From Actinomycetota bacterium (GTDB lineage Bacteria > Actinomycetota > Acidimicrobiia > IMCC26256 > PALSA-555): 34,628 nt of DNA. Positions 1 to 8,794 of the stretch are shown here, piece after piece. How positions within the stretch are numbered: position 1 is the first letter of the stretch; the number at the start of each line of letters is the position of its first letter. Below the pieces are notes generated by a model. That model was not told the DNA's origin and did no database searches. It was given only the letters and a program-made list of their open reading frames with translations. Position numbers and translations under genes: made by a program. The stretch lies in the NCBI GenBank assembly GCA_016870595.1, contig VGBI01000018.1:1-34628 (forward strand), given 5' to 3'.

Positions 1-631
1 CGGCGCGGGCGAGCCGGAGGTTGTACACGGCGTCACGCCACTGGGCGATCGCGGCCGAGAGGGCGTCGACCGATTGGAGGCTCGAGGCGACGAGGTCGGC
101 GCGCGCGCCGGTCTCCCGTCGCCCCAGTCGCTCCAGGGTGGTGTGCTGGTCCTCGACGATGGCGATCGCCCCGTTCGCGGTGTCGACGAAGGTCCCGAGG
201 TCGGCCATGAGGTGCACGTCGAGTCCCGCACCCACCGCGACGCCGCCGAAGTAGATGGCCTGGGACACCGCGCTGTCGTAGTCGGTGGTGGCCGTGACCG
301 TCGTGGTGGCCGGGTCGTCGGCGATCCAGGTGTTCCAGGCGGTGTACGCGCCGTAGCCGAGGAGGACCACGACGGTGCACAGTGCGGCGAGCCGGACCGG
401 GACGTTGCGTCGGGGCGGCCGCCGGGCGCCCCGGGGCGGCGCGCCCGGCCTCCCGCGCGCGCCGGCGCCGGGGCGCGCGCCGGGGCGGGGCGGCGGCCCG
501 CCGGGGCCGCGCGGCGCGGTGGCGCGACTGGCGGCGGGCGGCGGAGGGGCCGGGTTCGCCGTCCCCCGACGGGGGGGCGGGCCCGGTCGGGAGGGGGGTC
601 CCGGCGGGGTGGCCGGGGACGGTGGCCGCAT
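1..631 (-). CDS. Pro/Arg-rich single-pass membrane protein (partial, runs off the left edge)
   Basis: The frame is open from ATG at 631 to the window edge, so the C-terminus is missing. Residues 1-75 are an extreme Pro/Arg/Gly/Ala-rich, low-complexity, probably cytoplasmic segment. A single hydrophobic helix follows at about residues 79-95 (LAALCTVVVLLGYGAYTAW), and the rest looks extracytoplasmic. The outer part contains Ala-rich helical sequence such as FVDTANGAIAIVEDQHTTL, compatible with a helical sensor-like or coiled domain. I recognise no family. It is divergent from the CoA-transferase at 757. Codon-position GC bias and the Pro-tail plus membrane-helix layout make it convincingly coding in preference to the overlapping plus-strand frames. 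No clear Shine-Dalgarno is visible before the ATG. Confidence 0.7.
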   Translation of the reverse strand, partial: MRPPSPATPPGPPSRPGPPPRRGTANPAPPPPAASRATAPRGPGGPPPRPGARPGAGARGRPGAPPRGARRPPRRNVPVRLAALCTVVVLLGYGAYTAWNTWIADDPATTTVTATTDYDSAVSQAIYFGGVAVGAGLDVHLMADLGTFVDTANGAIAIVEDQHTTLERLGRRETGARADLVASSLQSVDALSAAIAQWRDAVYNLRLARA

Positions 632-693
632 CAGGGCCAGAGTAACGTCGCCGCCCGGCCCGGGACCGGCGTGCCGCCTCCGCCCCGGTTCCC

Positions 694-748
694 GAGCCGA
701 CCCCGAGCCGACCCCGAGCCGACCCCGAGCCGACCCCGAGCCGACCCC
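694..748 (+). repeat. 11-bp tandem repeat x5 in the leader of the CoA-transferase
   Basis: The unit GAGCCGACCCC is repeated five times without mismatch, from 694 to 748. It runs directly into the GAGGA Shine-Dalgarno (749-753) of the gene starting at 757. There are no spacers, so this is not a CRISPR. Confidence 0.95.
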
Positions 749-756
749 GAGGAACG

Positions 757-2442
757 ATGGACCGAGTCCGCCCGCTGTCCGATGCCGTCGCCGAGCACGT
801 CCGGGCCGGCGACACCCTCCATCTGGCCGTGGGCCACACCCGGTGGTCGGCCGCGGCCCGCGAGGTGGTGCGCCAGTGGTGGGGCCGGGACCCGCAGTTC
901 GAGCTGGTCATGCTCAGCCTGTCGAGCCTGGGGGCGCTGTTCTTCGAGGGCGGCCTCGTGCGCCGGGTCGTCACCGGCTACAGCGGCGATACCTTCCCGA
1001 ACTTCACGCCCAATCCCAACTTCGCCCGGGCCTACCAGGACGGCCGGGTCGCGGTGGAGCACTGGTCGTTCCTCGCCTTCGCGCAGCGCCTCGAGGCCGC
1101 CGCACGCGGGCTCCCGGCGGTCACCACCCGGTCGATCGCGGGCTCGTCGATGGCCGAGAACGAGGGCTTCACCACCGTCGACACGCCGTTCGGGGAGGTG
1201 GGCCTCCTCGCCCCGCTCGCACCCGACGTCGCGCTGCTCCATGCGCCGGTGGCCGACCGGGCCGGCAACGTCGCCGTGCACCCACCCCTGCTCGAGGGCG
1301 TGTGGGGCGCGCTCGCCGCCCGGCGCGGTGCCGTCGTGACGGTCGAGCGGATCGTCGACGACCTGCGGCCGTGGTCGCACCTGGTCCGCATCCCCGCGCA
1401 CCGCGTGCTCGCCGTCTGCGAGGCGCCCATGGGGGCGCACCCCGGCGGGTGCTACGCAGGTGAGCTGCCCGTCGACGGCTACGGCGAGGACTACGACTTC
1501 TGGGTCGACGCGCGGGCCTCGAGCCGCAGCGAGGAGTACGCCGACTGGATCCGCCACTGGGTGCTCGAGGTCGACTCCCAGGAGGAGTACCTGCGCCGCC
1601 TCGGCACCGCCCGCCGAGCCGAGCTCGCGGCGAAGGCCGACCCGGAGTCGTGGCGGAACGACCAGGCCACCTACCTGCCCGACCTCGACGCGCCCCCCAA
1701 CCGCTGGGAGCTCGCCGCATCGTGGGGCGCCCGCCACCTCGCCGAGCGGGTCCTCGCGCTGGACGCCCACGCCGTGCTCGCCGGCGCCGGCGTCGCCAAC
1801 CTGGCCGCGTGGCTCGCGGTGGCGATCGCCCGTGAGCGGGGGAGCGAGGTGCAGCTCACGGCCGAGATCGGCCTCTGGGGCTACGACCCGGTCCCCGCCG
1901 ACCCCTTCGTGCTCAACCACCGCAACTTCGGGCGGTCGGTCATGCTCAACGATGCGAGCACCGTGCTCGGCGCCCTGGTGGGCGGCGCGGGCACCCGCAC
2001 CATCGCGTGCCTGGGCGGCGCGCAGGTCGACCGGGCCGGGAACATCAACTCGACCCTGATCCCCGACGGGCCGTTCCTCGTCGGCTCGGGTGGCGGGAAC
2101 GACGTCGCCAGCGTCGCGGCCGAGTGCATCGTGGTGGCCATCCTCAATCCGCAACGCACCCCCGAGCGCTGCGGCTACGTCACCTCACCGGGCCGCAACA
2201 CCCGGGCGCTCGTCACCGATCTGGGCACGCTCGAGAAGCCCGAGGGGCGCGACGAGCTCGTGCTCACGGCCGTGCCCCCCGGGCCGGAGTCGCTCGCCGA
2301 GCGCGTCGCGGCGGCGCGTGCCGCGTGCGGGTGGGACCTCGAGGTCGCGCCGAGCGTGCGCGAGCTCGCGCCGGTCGATCCCGACGACGTCGCCGCGCTG
2401 CGTCGCTGGGACCCCCGAGGCTGGTTCCTGCGCGACCGCTGA
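757..2442 (+). CDS. single-chain class I CoA-transferase (alpha and beta halves fused)
   Basis: This 561-residue protein looks like a fused alpha-beta class I (family I) CoA-transferase, of the type that moves CoA between carboxylic acids. The N-terminal half is alpha-like (residues about 1-290), containing DRAGNVAV at about 168. The C-terminal half is beta-like (about 310-561). The catalytic glutamate thioester site is probably Glu370 in TAEIGLWGYDP, matching the ExG motif of beta subunits. A second DRAGNINSTLIP segment follows the GGAQV motif. Many relatives, such as actinobacterial IpdA/IpdB, are two separate polypeptides of 250-300 residues, so the single chain is notable. The start is ATG at 757, preceded by GAGGA and a tandem repeat. 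The substrate is unknown. The neighbouring acyl-CoA genes suggest catabolism of a branched, cyclic or steroid-like acid. Confidence 0.85.
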   Translation: MDRVRPLSDAVAEHVRAGDTLHLAVGHTRWSAAAREVVRQWWGRDPQFELVMLSLSSLGALFFEGGLVRRVVTGYSGDTFPNFTPNPNFARAYQDGRVAVEHWSFLAFAQRLEAAARGLPAVTTRSIAGSSMAENEGFTTVDTPFGEVGLLAPLAPDVALLHAPVADRAGNVAVHPPLLEGVWGALAARRGAVVTVERIVDDLRPWSHLVRIPAHRVLAVCEAPMGAHPGGCYAGELPVDGYGEDYDFWVDARASSRSEEYADWIRHWVLEVDSQEEYLRRLGTARRAELAAKADPESWRNDQATYLPDLDAPPNRWELAASWGARHLAERVLALDAHAVLAGAGVANLAAWLAVAIARERGSEVQLTAEIGLWGYDPVPADPFVLNHRNFGRSVMLNDASTVLGALVGGAGTRTIACLGGAQVDRAGNINSTLIPDGPFLVGSGGGNDVASVAAECIVVAILNPQRTPERCGYVTSPGRNTRALVTDLGTLEKPEGRDELVLTAVPPGPESLAERVAAARAACGWDLEVAPSVRELAPVDPDDVAALRRWDPRGWFLRDR

Positions 2443-2471
2443 GCACCGGGCGCGCGGCGCGACCGCTGAGC
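2430..2471 (+). repeat. 15-bp direct repeat spanning the CoA-transferase stop
   Basis: GCGCGACCGCTGAGC occurs at 2430-2444, covering the last codons and the stop, and again exactly at 2457-2471 in the intergenic gap. It looks like a small tail duplication. No function is evident. Confidence 0.85.
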
Positions 2472-2476
2472 CGACG

Positions 2477-3601
2477 TCAGCGGGTGCAGATGATGACGGC
2501 GGCGTTGGCGCCCCGGCCCACCGTGTGGGCGAGGCCGACCCGAGCGCCGTCGACCTGGCGGGGGCCGGCGGTGCCGCGCAGCTGCTGGGTGATCTCCACC
2601 ACCTGCCCGAGCGCCGAGGCGCCCAGCGGCTCACCCTTGGCGAGCAGGCCACCGCTCGGGTTGACCGGCAGGCGACCACCCGGCTCGGTGTCGCCCCGCT
2701 CCACCAGCCCGGCCGCGCCACCCCGCTCGCAGAGCCGGAGCTCCTCATATCCGAGCAGCTCACGCGCGGCGTCGGTGTCCTGGCCCTCGACCACGTGGAG
2801 GTCGGCGGGACCGAGGCCGGCCTCGGCGTAGGCGGCGTCGGCGGCCAGGGTCGAGGGCGGGTCGATCCCGGTGTCGTCGATGCCGCTCATGGGGGTCGCC
2901 TCGCCGAGCACGGAGCCGGGCAGGTGCGACCGCAGCGCCGCAGCCGCGATGCGCACGGCGCCGTCGCCGGGGCGGGCCTTCTGCAGCACCACGGCCGCAG
3001 CCCCCTCGTTGGGGGAGCACAGCATGTGGAGGTGCAGGGGCTCGCACACGAGGCGTGACCCGAGCACTGCGTCGGCGGTGGTGGGCGTCTGGTACATCGC
3101 GTTGGGGTTCCGGGCGCCGTTGGCCCGGTTCTTCACGACCACGCGGGCCAGGTGCTCCTTGGTCACCCCCGACTCGCGCACCAGGCGCTGGGCCCGCAGC
3201 GCGAAGTACGCCGGGGTGACCGCGAGGCCACCCTGCTCGCGCCACGGCTCGAAGAACGACGAGCGGATGATGCCCTTGGGCATCTTCTCCATGCCGAACA
3301 CGAGCACGGTGTCGTACTGCCCGTTGGCGATCGCGTGGGCGGCGAGCATCAGCGCAGCCCCGCCGCTCGCACAGCCCGCCTCCACGTTGACGATCGGCAC
3401 TCCGGTGAGGCCGAGGGAGCCGAGCACCTTGTGTCCGGAGGCCACCCCGCTGTACACGGAGGCGCAGAACGCAGCCTGGAACTGTGGGTTGCCCGCCTCG
3501 GCGAGGGCCGCCTGCACCGCGGTCACACCCATGTCGGTCACGGTGACGCCGTCGAAGCGCCCGAAGGGGTGCAGCCCGACGCCGGTGATCGAGACGTCCA
3601 T
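2477..3601 (-). CDS. SCP-x/lipid-transfer-type thiolase-fold protein with altered catalytic histidines
   Basis: This 374-residue thiolase-superfamily protein (SCP-x/nondecarboxylating type) belongs to the group that usually pairs with a DUF35 protein to cleave or form a C-C bond in an acyl-CoA. The nucleophilic cysteine is present (Cys77 in VEAGCASGG). The usual VExHD histidine is Gln274 (VVEGQDTD), and the GHPxGA histidine is Glu324 (AKGEPLGAS). Such changes suggest aldolase-like or other chemistry, as in the Ltp2-type aldolases that also work with DUF35 partners, or a catalytically modified thiolase. The start is ATG at 3601, overlapping the TGA of the DUF35 gene by one base, so the two are surely co-translated. 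An upstream in-frame extension lacks thiolase sequence and was discarded. Confidence 0.88.
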   Translation of the reverse strand: MDVSITGVGLHPFGRFDGVTVTDMGVTAVQAALAEAGNPQFQAAFCASVYSGVASGHKVLGSLGLTGVPIVNVEAGCASGGAALMLAAHAIANGQYDTVLVFGMEKMPKGIIRSSFFEPWREQGGLAVTPAYFALRAQRLVRESGVTKEHLARVVVKNRANGARNPNAMYQTPTTADAVLGSRLVCEPLHLHMLCSPNEGAAAVVLQKARPGDGAVRIAAAALRSHLPGSVLGEATPMSGIDDTGIDPPSTLAADAAYAEAGLGPADLHVVEGQDTDAARELLGYEELRLCERGGAAGLVERGDTEPGGRLPVNPSGGLLAKGEPLGASALGQVVEITQQLRGTAGPRQVDGARVGLAHTVGRGANAAVIICTR

Positions 3602-4020
3602 CACGCATCCGCCCCGGCGGGCGCGAACGCGTAGGTCAGGACCACCGTGCCGTCGTCGTCGGTCTGGAGCCGGTCGGCGACCAGGCGCATGGGTTGGCCG
3701 AACTCGAGCGCGGCGGGGTCGGCGACGGTGAGGCGGGTGACGACCCGGAGGCCGTCGTCGAGCTCCACCACCCCGAAGCCGAACGGGAGCTCGCCGTCGT
3801 AGCCGGGCGGGCGGGTGGTCACCGCGGTCCACCCCCAGAGGTTGCCGGTGGTGGGCAGCTCCACCTCCTCGACGTCGGCGGCCCCGGTGTACGGGCAGGC
3901 GGCGAGGCGGGGGAAGTGGGTGCGGCCGCTCGAGGCTGAGACGCCGCCGATGAGGACGATCGATCCGTCGGGGCGCTCGCGGAAGAGCCCGTCGGTCAGG
4001 AGTCGGTTGGCCGTGCTCAC
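3601..4020 (-). CDS. DUF35 OB-fold (Zn-ribbon-degenerate) acyl-CoA-associated protein
   Basis: This 139-residue protein of the DUF35 (ChsH2/BbsA-like) family typically forms a complex with the adjacent thiolase-fold partner and helps bind the acyl-CoA. Family members have an N-terminal rubredoxin-like zinc ribbon (CxxC...CPxC) and then an OB fold. Here the ribbon is degenerate: the first pair is absent (GVSASSGRTHFPR) and only one cysteine remains in ACPYTG, so zinc binding is doubtful. The OB-fold part (VELPTTGNLWGWTAVTT, then FGFGVVELDDGLRVVTRL) is well preserved. The start is GTG at 4020, one base after the TGA of the upstream CoA-transferase gene. The downstream thiolase overlaps it by one base. 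Confidence 0.85.
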   Translation of the reverse strand: MSTANRLLTDGLFRERPDGSIVLIGGVSASSGRTHFPRLAACPYTGAADVEEVELPTTGNLWGWTAVTTRPPGYDGELPFGFGVVELDDGLRVVTRLTVADPAALEFGQPMRLVADRLQTDDDGTVVLTYAFAPAGADA

Positions 4021-4021
4021 G

Positions 4022-5257
4022 TCAGACGATCCGCTCCTCGTGCAGTCGGGCGATCTCCTGGGGCGTCAGCCCGAGCAGTTCGCCCAACACCTCGTCGGTG
4101 TGCTCGCCGAGCCGCGGGGCTCCGCTCGGAGCCACCACCGGCTCGCCGACGCGCCGGGGGTAGGGCGCCTGCTGGCGCAGCGGTCCCACCACCGGGTCGT
4201 CGACGGTCACGAGGTCGCCCCGGGCCTGCATGTGGGGGTCGGCGAAGATGTCGGCCGCGGTGTAGGCGGTGGCCACGGGGACGTCGTGCGCGATGCAGCG
4301 GGCCTCGACCTCGTGGGCGGGCAGCGTCGACGTCCATTCGGCCACGATCCCGTTGATCGCGTCGTTGTGGGCGGCGCGGTCGGCGAGGCGGGTGAAGCGC
4401 GGGTCCTCGAGCAGATCGGGCCGCTCCATCGCTGCGCACAGGCGGGTGAAGTTGGCGTCGCTGCCCGCCACGATGCAGACGTACTTGCCGTCGGCCGCCG
4501 GGTAGTTGTCGAGCGGGGCCGAGTTGGCGAGTCGGTTCCCCTCGCGGGTGCGCACCACCCCGAGCCGCTCGTAGGCGGGCAGGGTCCACTCGAGGATGCG
4601 CAGCACCGAGCCGTACAGCGCGGCGTCGATGATCGCCCCCTCCCCGGTGCGCCGGGCGTCGCGTGCGTAGAGCGCGCTCACGGCGGTCTGGGCTGCGAAC
4701 ACCCCGGTCAGGTAGTCGGAGATGGTGACGCCGACCCGCACCGGCGGCCGGTCGGGGTAACCCGTGAGGTGGAGCAGACCCCCGTACCCGATGCCGACCC
4801 GGTCGAGGCCGCCGCGCTCGGCGTAGGGCCCGTCCTGGCCGAACATCGAGATCCGCACCACCACGAGGCGGGGGTCGAGGTCGCCCGGTCCGATGTGCCA
4901 GCCCTCGAGGGTGCCGGGCCGGAAGTTCTCGACCACCACGTCGGCGGTGGCGGCGAGGCGGCGGAAGACGTCCTGGCCCTCGGCCGTGCGCAGGTCGAGG
5001 GTGACGCTCCTGCGCCCGCGTCCCTCGACCGCCCAGAACAGCGAGTAGCCGGGTCCTCCGGCGGTGACGCCGGCGGTGGCGTCGTCGGTCGAGGTGGGCG
5101 TGACGAACGGCCCGATGTCGCGCATGAAGTCGCCGGTGCGCGGCTGCTCGATCTTGATGACCTCGGCGCCCTGCTCGCCGAGCAGGCCGGCGCAGAACGG
5201 CGCAGCGATGCGGGTGCCGAGGTCGAGGACCCGGACCCCCTCGAGCGGGCCGCTCAC
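4022..5257 (-). CDS. CaiB/BaiF-type (family III) CoA-transferase
   Basis: This 411-residue family III CoA-transferase moves CoA between an acyl-CoA and a free acid through an aspartyl-CoA anhydride. The N-terminus GPLEGVRVLDLGTRIAAPF is typical, as are VIKIEQPRTGDFMRD and DVVVENFRPGTLEGW. The probable catalytic Asp181 lies in GVTISDYLTG. The GTG start at 5257 overlaps the TGA of the crotonase gene by four bases (GTGA), which fixes the start despite a longer open frame upstream. Length is normal for the family. It sits inside the minus-strand operon with crotonase, DUF35 and thiolase, so it probably activates or recycles the CoA ester of the operon's unknown substrate. Confidence 0.92.
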   Translation of the reverse strand: MSGPLEGVRVLDLGTRIAAPFCAGLLGEQGAEVIKIEQPRTGDFMRDIGPFVTPTSTDDATAGVTAGGPGYSLFWAVEGRGRRSVTLDLRTAEGQDVFRRLAATADVVVENFRPGTLEGWHIGPGDLDPRLVVVRISMFGQDGPYAERGGLDRVGIGYGGLLHLTGYPDRPPVRVGVTISDYLTGVFAAQTAVSALYARDARRTGEGAIIDAALYGSVLRILEWTLPAYERLGVVRTREGNRLANSAPLDNYPAADGKYVCIVAGSDANFTRLCAAMERPDLLEDPRFTRLADRAAHNDAINGIVAEWTSTLPAHEVEARCIAHDVPVATAYTAADIFADPHMQARGDLVTVDDPVVGPLRQQAPYPRRVGEPVVAPSGAPRLGEHTDEVLGELLGLTPQEIARLHEERIV

Positions 5258-6081
5258 CGCTCGCCCGCCTGCTCGCGCTTCACCGCGTCCATCCCGCCTT
5301 CCTTGCGGGCGGCGAGCGCGCCGGTGGCCTCGGCGGTGTTCGACACGAACTGGTGGACCATGAAGTGGTAGCGCCAGGAGTCGTGCTGGCCCATGGCGTC
5401 GAGGGTGTGGTTGACGGTGTCCTTGATCGCCTCGGCCGTGACCGGCGGGACGAGAGCCACCTTCTCGGCCATCTCGCGCACGGCGGCGTCGAGGTCGGCC
5501 CGGGGCACCACCTTGTTGACGAGCCCGAAGCGCTCGGCGTCGGCGGCGGAGAGCGTCTCGGCGCACCAGAGGAACTCCTTGGCCTTACGGGGCCCGAGCT
5601 CCCACGGCTCGACCAGGATCTCGACCCCCACCCCGGTCATGCGGGCGACCGGGTTGGAGAACCGGGTGTCGTCGGCCGCGACGATCAGGTCGCACATGCA
5701 GGCCAGCATGAGGCCGGCGGCGGCGACCGCACCGTGCACCGAGGCGATGGTGGGCTTGCGGAAGTTGCGCAGCCGCAGGCACTTGTCCCAGTACATGACC
5801 TGCTCGTGGCGCAGCTTGCCCTCGGGGGTCTCGCGCCGCCGGGCCCACTCGTCGGCCCCGCTCAGGATGTCCTTGAGGTCGTGGCCGGCCGAGAAGTGCT
5901 TCCCCTCGGCGCCGAGCACCACCACCCGCACGGTGTCATCGGCGTCGGCGAGGTCGAGCGCGGCGTCGATCTCGTCGATCATCTGCGAGCTCTGGGCGTT
6001 GGCCGCGTCGGGCCGGTCGAGGGTCACGAAGGCGACGGGACCGTCGACCTCGTAGCGGATCGTCTCGAAGGGCGCAGGCAT
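5254..6081 (-). CDS. enoyl-CoA hydratase/isomerase (crotonase) family protein, catalytic glutamates replaced
   Basis: This is a 275-residue crotonase-fold protein. The oxyanion-hole segment KHFSAGHDLKD (61-71) is intact, and so is the CDLIVAADD region. The GGGxELA motif reads AAAGLMLA, with Met125 where the first catalytic Glu of hydratases sits. The second Glu position (fxxPE) reads FSNPV, with Val145. A normal syn-hydration mechanism is therefore unlikely; isomerase, hydrolase, lyase or a structural role is possible. It is expected to act on a CoA ester in the cytoplasm. Overlap with the next gene (GTGA) shows translational coupling. A -10-like CATGAT lies six bases before the ATG. The fold call is firm; the reaction is not. 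Confidence 0.88.
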   Translation of the reverse strand: MPAPFETIRYEVDGPVAFVTLDRPDAANAQSSQMIDEIDAALDLADADDTVRVVVLGAEGKHFSAGHDLKDILSGADEWARRRETPEGKLRHEQVMYWDKCLRLRNFRKPTIASVHGAVAAAGLMLACMCDLIVAADDTRFSNPVARMTGVGVEILVEPWELGPRKAKEFLWCAETLSAADAERFGLVNKVVPRADLDAAVREMAEKVALVPPVTAEAIKDTVNHTLDAMGQHDSWRYHFMVHQFVSNTAEATGALAARKEGGMDAVKREQAGER

Positions 6082-6087
6082 TCCGGC

Positions 6088-6093
6088 ATCATG
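6088..6093 (-). promoter_or_regulatory. candidate -10 box of the crotonase gene
   Basis: CATGAT on the minus strand, six bases before ATG 6081. The spacing fits a leaderless start. The operon could also be read through from the dehydrogenase upstream. Confidence 0.4.
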
Positions 6094-6148
6094 CCAGGAA
6101 TTCCCGTGGTGCTGACGACCGCGTCAGGACGCCGGTGGGCGGCGCGGG

Positions 6149-7330
6149 CTACTTCGGGTCGCGGGGGAGGCCGAGCACGCGCTCCGAGAGGATGTTGCGC
6201 TGGATCTCGTTGGTGCCGGCCCAGATCGACGATGCCTGGTAGTAGAGCCACGAGCGCTGCCAGGTGCCGCCGCCGGGGTTCTCGGTCGCCCCGAACCACA
6301 GCGGCGCGGTCTCGGCGAGCACCGCCATCACGGTCTCGTGGAGGCGCTTGCTCATCTCGCTCCAGTAGAGCTTGAGCGCGCTGCCCTCGGGGCCGGGCGG
6401 CTGGCCCTTGGCCACACGCGAGAGCGTCCGCCAGTTGTGGAGCTGGAACAGCCGGACCTCGGCCGCCGCCTGCCCGAGCCGGGGGGCGAGGCGGGGGTCG
6501 TCGAAGGCGCCCGCCTCCTCGGCGAGCCGGAGCAGCTCCTCGAGCAGCTGGATGTGGATCACCAGCTGGCGGGGGTTCACGCCCCGCTCGTGGGTCAGGG
6601 TCGAGTTGGCGACCCGCCAGCCCTCGTGCTCGGGGCCGATGAGCTGCTCGTCGGGGACGAAGACCTCGCTGAAGAACACCTCGTTGAACTCGGCCTCGTC
6701 GGTGATCTGGCGCAGGGGCCGGACCTCCACGCCCGGGGCCCGCATGTCGATCGCGAAGGCCGAGATCCCCTGCTGCTTGGCGACGTCGGGGTTGGTGCGG
6801 GCCAGGCACAGGCCCCAGTCGGCGAACTGCGCGTAGCTGGTCCAGACCTTCTGGCCGTCGAGGATCCAGCCGCCCTCGGTGCGCTGCGCCTTGGTTGCGA
6901 CCGCGGCGAGGTCGCTGCCCGCGCCGGGCTCGCTGAACAGCTGGCACCAGATCTGGCGGGCGGGGAGGATCTCGGTGAGCCAGCGCTGCTTCTGCGCGTC
7001 GGTGCCGTGTCCCAGCAGGGTGGGGCCGACGAGGTTGATGCCGATCCGGCCCACGAGCTCGGGGGCGCGGGCCCGGGCCAGCTCCTCGATCACGATGAAG
7101 TGCTCGACCGCACCGGCGCCGCGCCCGCCGTACGCCTCGGGCCAGCCGACGCCGACCCAGCGCCCCTCGGCCAGCTTGGCCTGCCATTCGCGTCCGAACG
7201 CGACCTCCTCGGCGAGGTCGTCGAAGCGGGGGGGCAGGCCCTTGCCGTACCCCCACGGCAGGTTGTCCCGGAGCCACTCGCGCACCTCGGCGCGGAACGC
7301 GGCTTCCTCGGGGGTGGGGGTCAGGTCCAT
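6149..7330 (-). CDS. acyl-CoA dehydrogenase (FadE family)
   Basis: This 393-residue FAD-dependent acyl-CoA dehydrogenase catalyses alpha,beta-desaturation of an acyl-CoA. The typical blocks are present: CQLFSEPGAGSDLA (FAD/substrate contact), KAQRTEGGWILDGQKVWTS, and the C-terminal IWAGTNEIQRNILSERVL. The start is ATG at 7330; a -10-like CAGACT lies seven bases before it. It is followed on the same strand by crotonase, CaiB, DUF35 and thiolase, so these can form a beta-oxidation-like cassette. Two dehydrogenase genes (this and 8795-9883) flank citrate synthase; in actinobacterial steroid pathways such proteins often form heterotetramers, so pairing is possible but not shown. The substrate is unknown. 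Confidence 0.92.
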   Translation of the reverse strand: MDLTPTPEEAAFRAEVREWLRDNLPWGYGKGLPPRFDDLAEEVAFGREWQAKLAEGRWVGVGWPEAYGGRGAGAVEHFIVIEELARARAPELVGRIGINLVGPTLLGHGTDAQKQRWLTEILPARQIWCQLFSEPGAGSDLAAVATKAQRTEGGWILDGQKVWTSYAQFADWGLCLARTNPDVAKQQGISAFAIDMRAPGVEVRPLRQITDEAEFNEVFFSEVFVPDEQLIGPEHEGWRVANSTLTHERGVNPRQLVIHIQLLEELLRLAEEAGAFDDPRLAPRLGQAAAEVRLFQLHNWRTLSRVAKGQPPGPEGSALKLYWSEMSKRLHETVMAVLAETAPLWFGATENPGGGTWQRSWLYYQASSIWAGTNEIQRNILSERVLGLPRDPK

Positions 7331-7337
7331 GGTGTGG

Positions 7338-7343
7338 AGTCTG
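7338..7343 (-). promoter_or_regulatory. candidate -10 box of the acyl-CoA dehydrogenase gene
   Basis: CAGACT on the minus strand, seven bases before ATG 7330, consistent with a leaderless start downstream of citrate synthase. Confidence 0.4.
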
Positions 7344-7376
7344 GCGCGCGGAGCGGCGCGAATGCCGACCGGGCGG

Positions 7377-8684
<1,308 letters not shown>

Positions 8685-8779
8685 GGGTGCCGCTCCTTCG
8701 CGTCGGGCCGGTCGTTGGGGGTGTGCACCGCAGCCTATCGGGCCGCAACCACCGTTCCCCGGTGGTGCGGGCCCGGGGC

Positions 8780-8785
8780 TAGCCT
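8780..8785 (+). promoter_or_regulatory. candidate -10 box of the acyl-CoA dehydrogenase gene at 8795
   Basis: TAGCCT, nine bases before ATG 8795. No Shine-Dalgarno is seen, so the transcript is probably leaderless or nearly so. Confidence 0.5.
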
Positions 8786-8794
8786 CCGACCCGT

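Noticed and set aside
33-974. 313-codon minus-strand frame at the left edge
   Set aside because: It is out of frame with the membrane-helix-containing frame starting at 631 and crosses the 11-bp repeat and the CoA-transferase start; composition is Arg/Pro-rich shadow.
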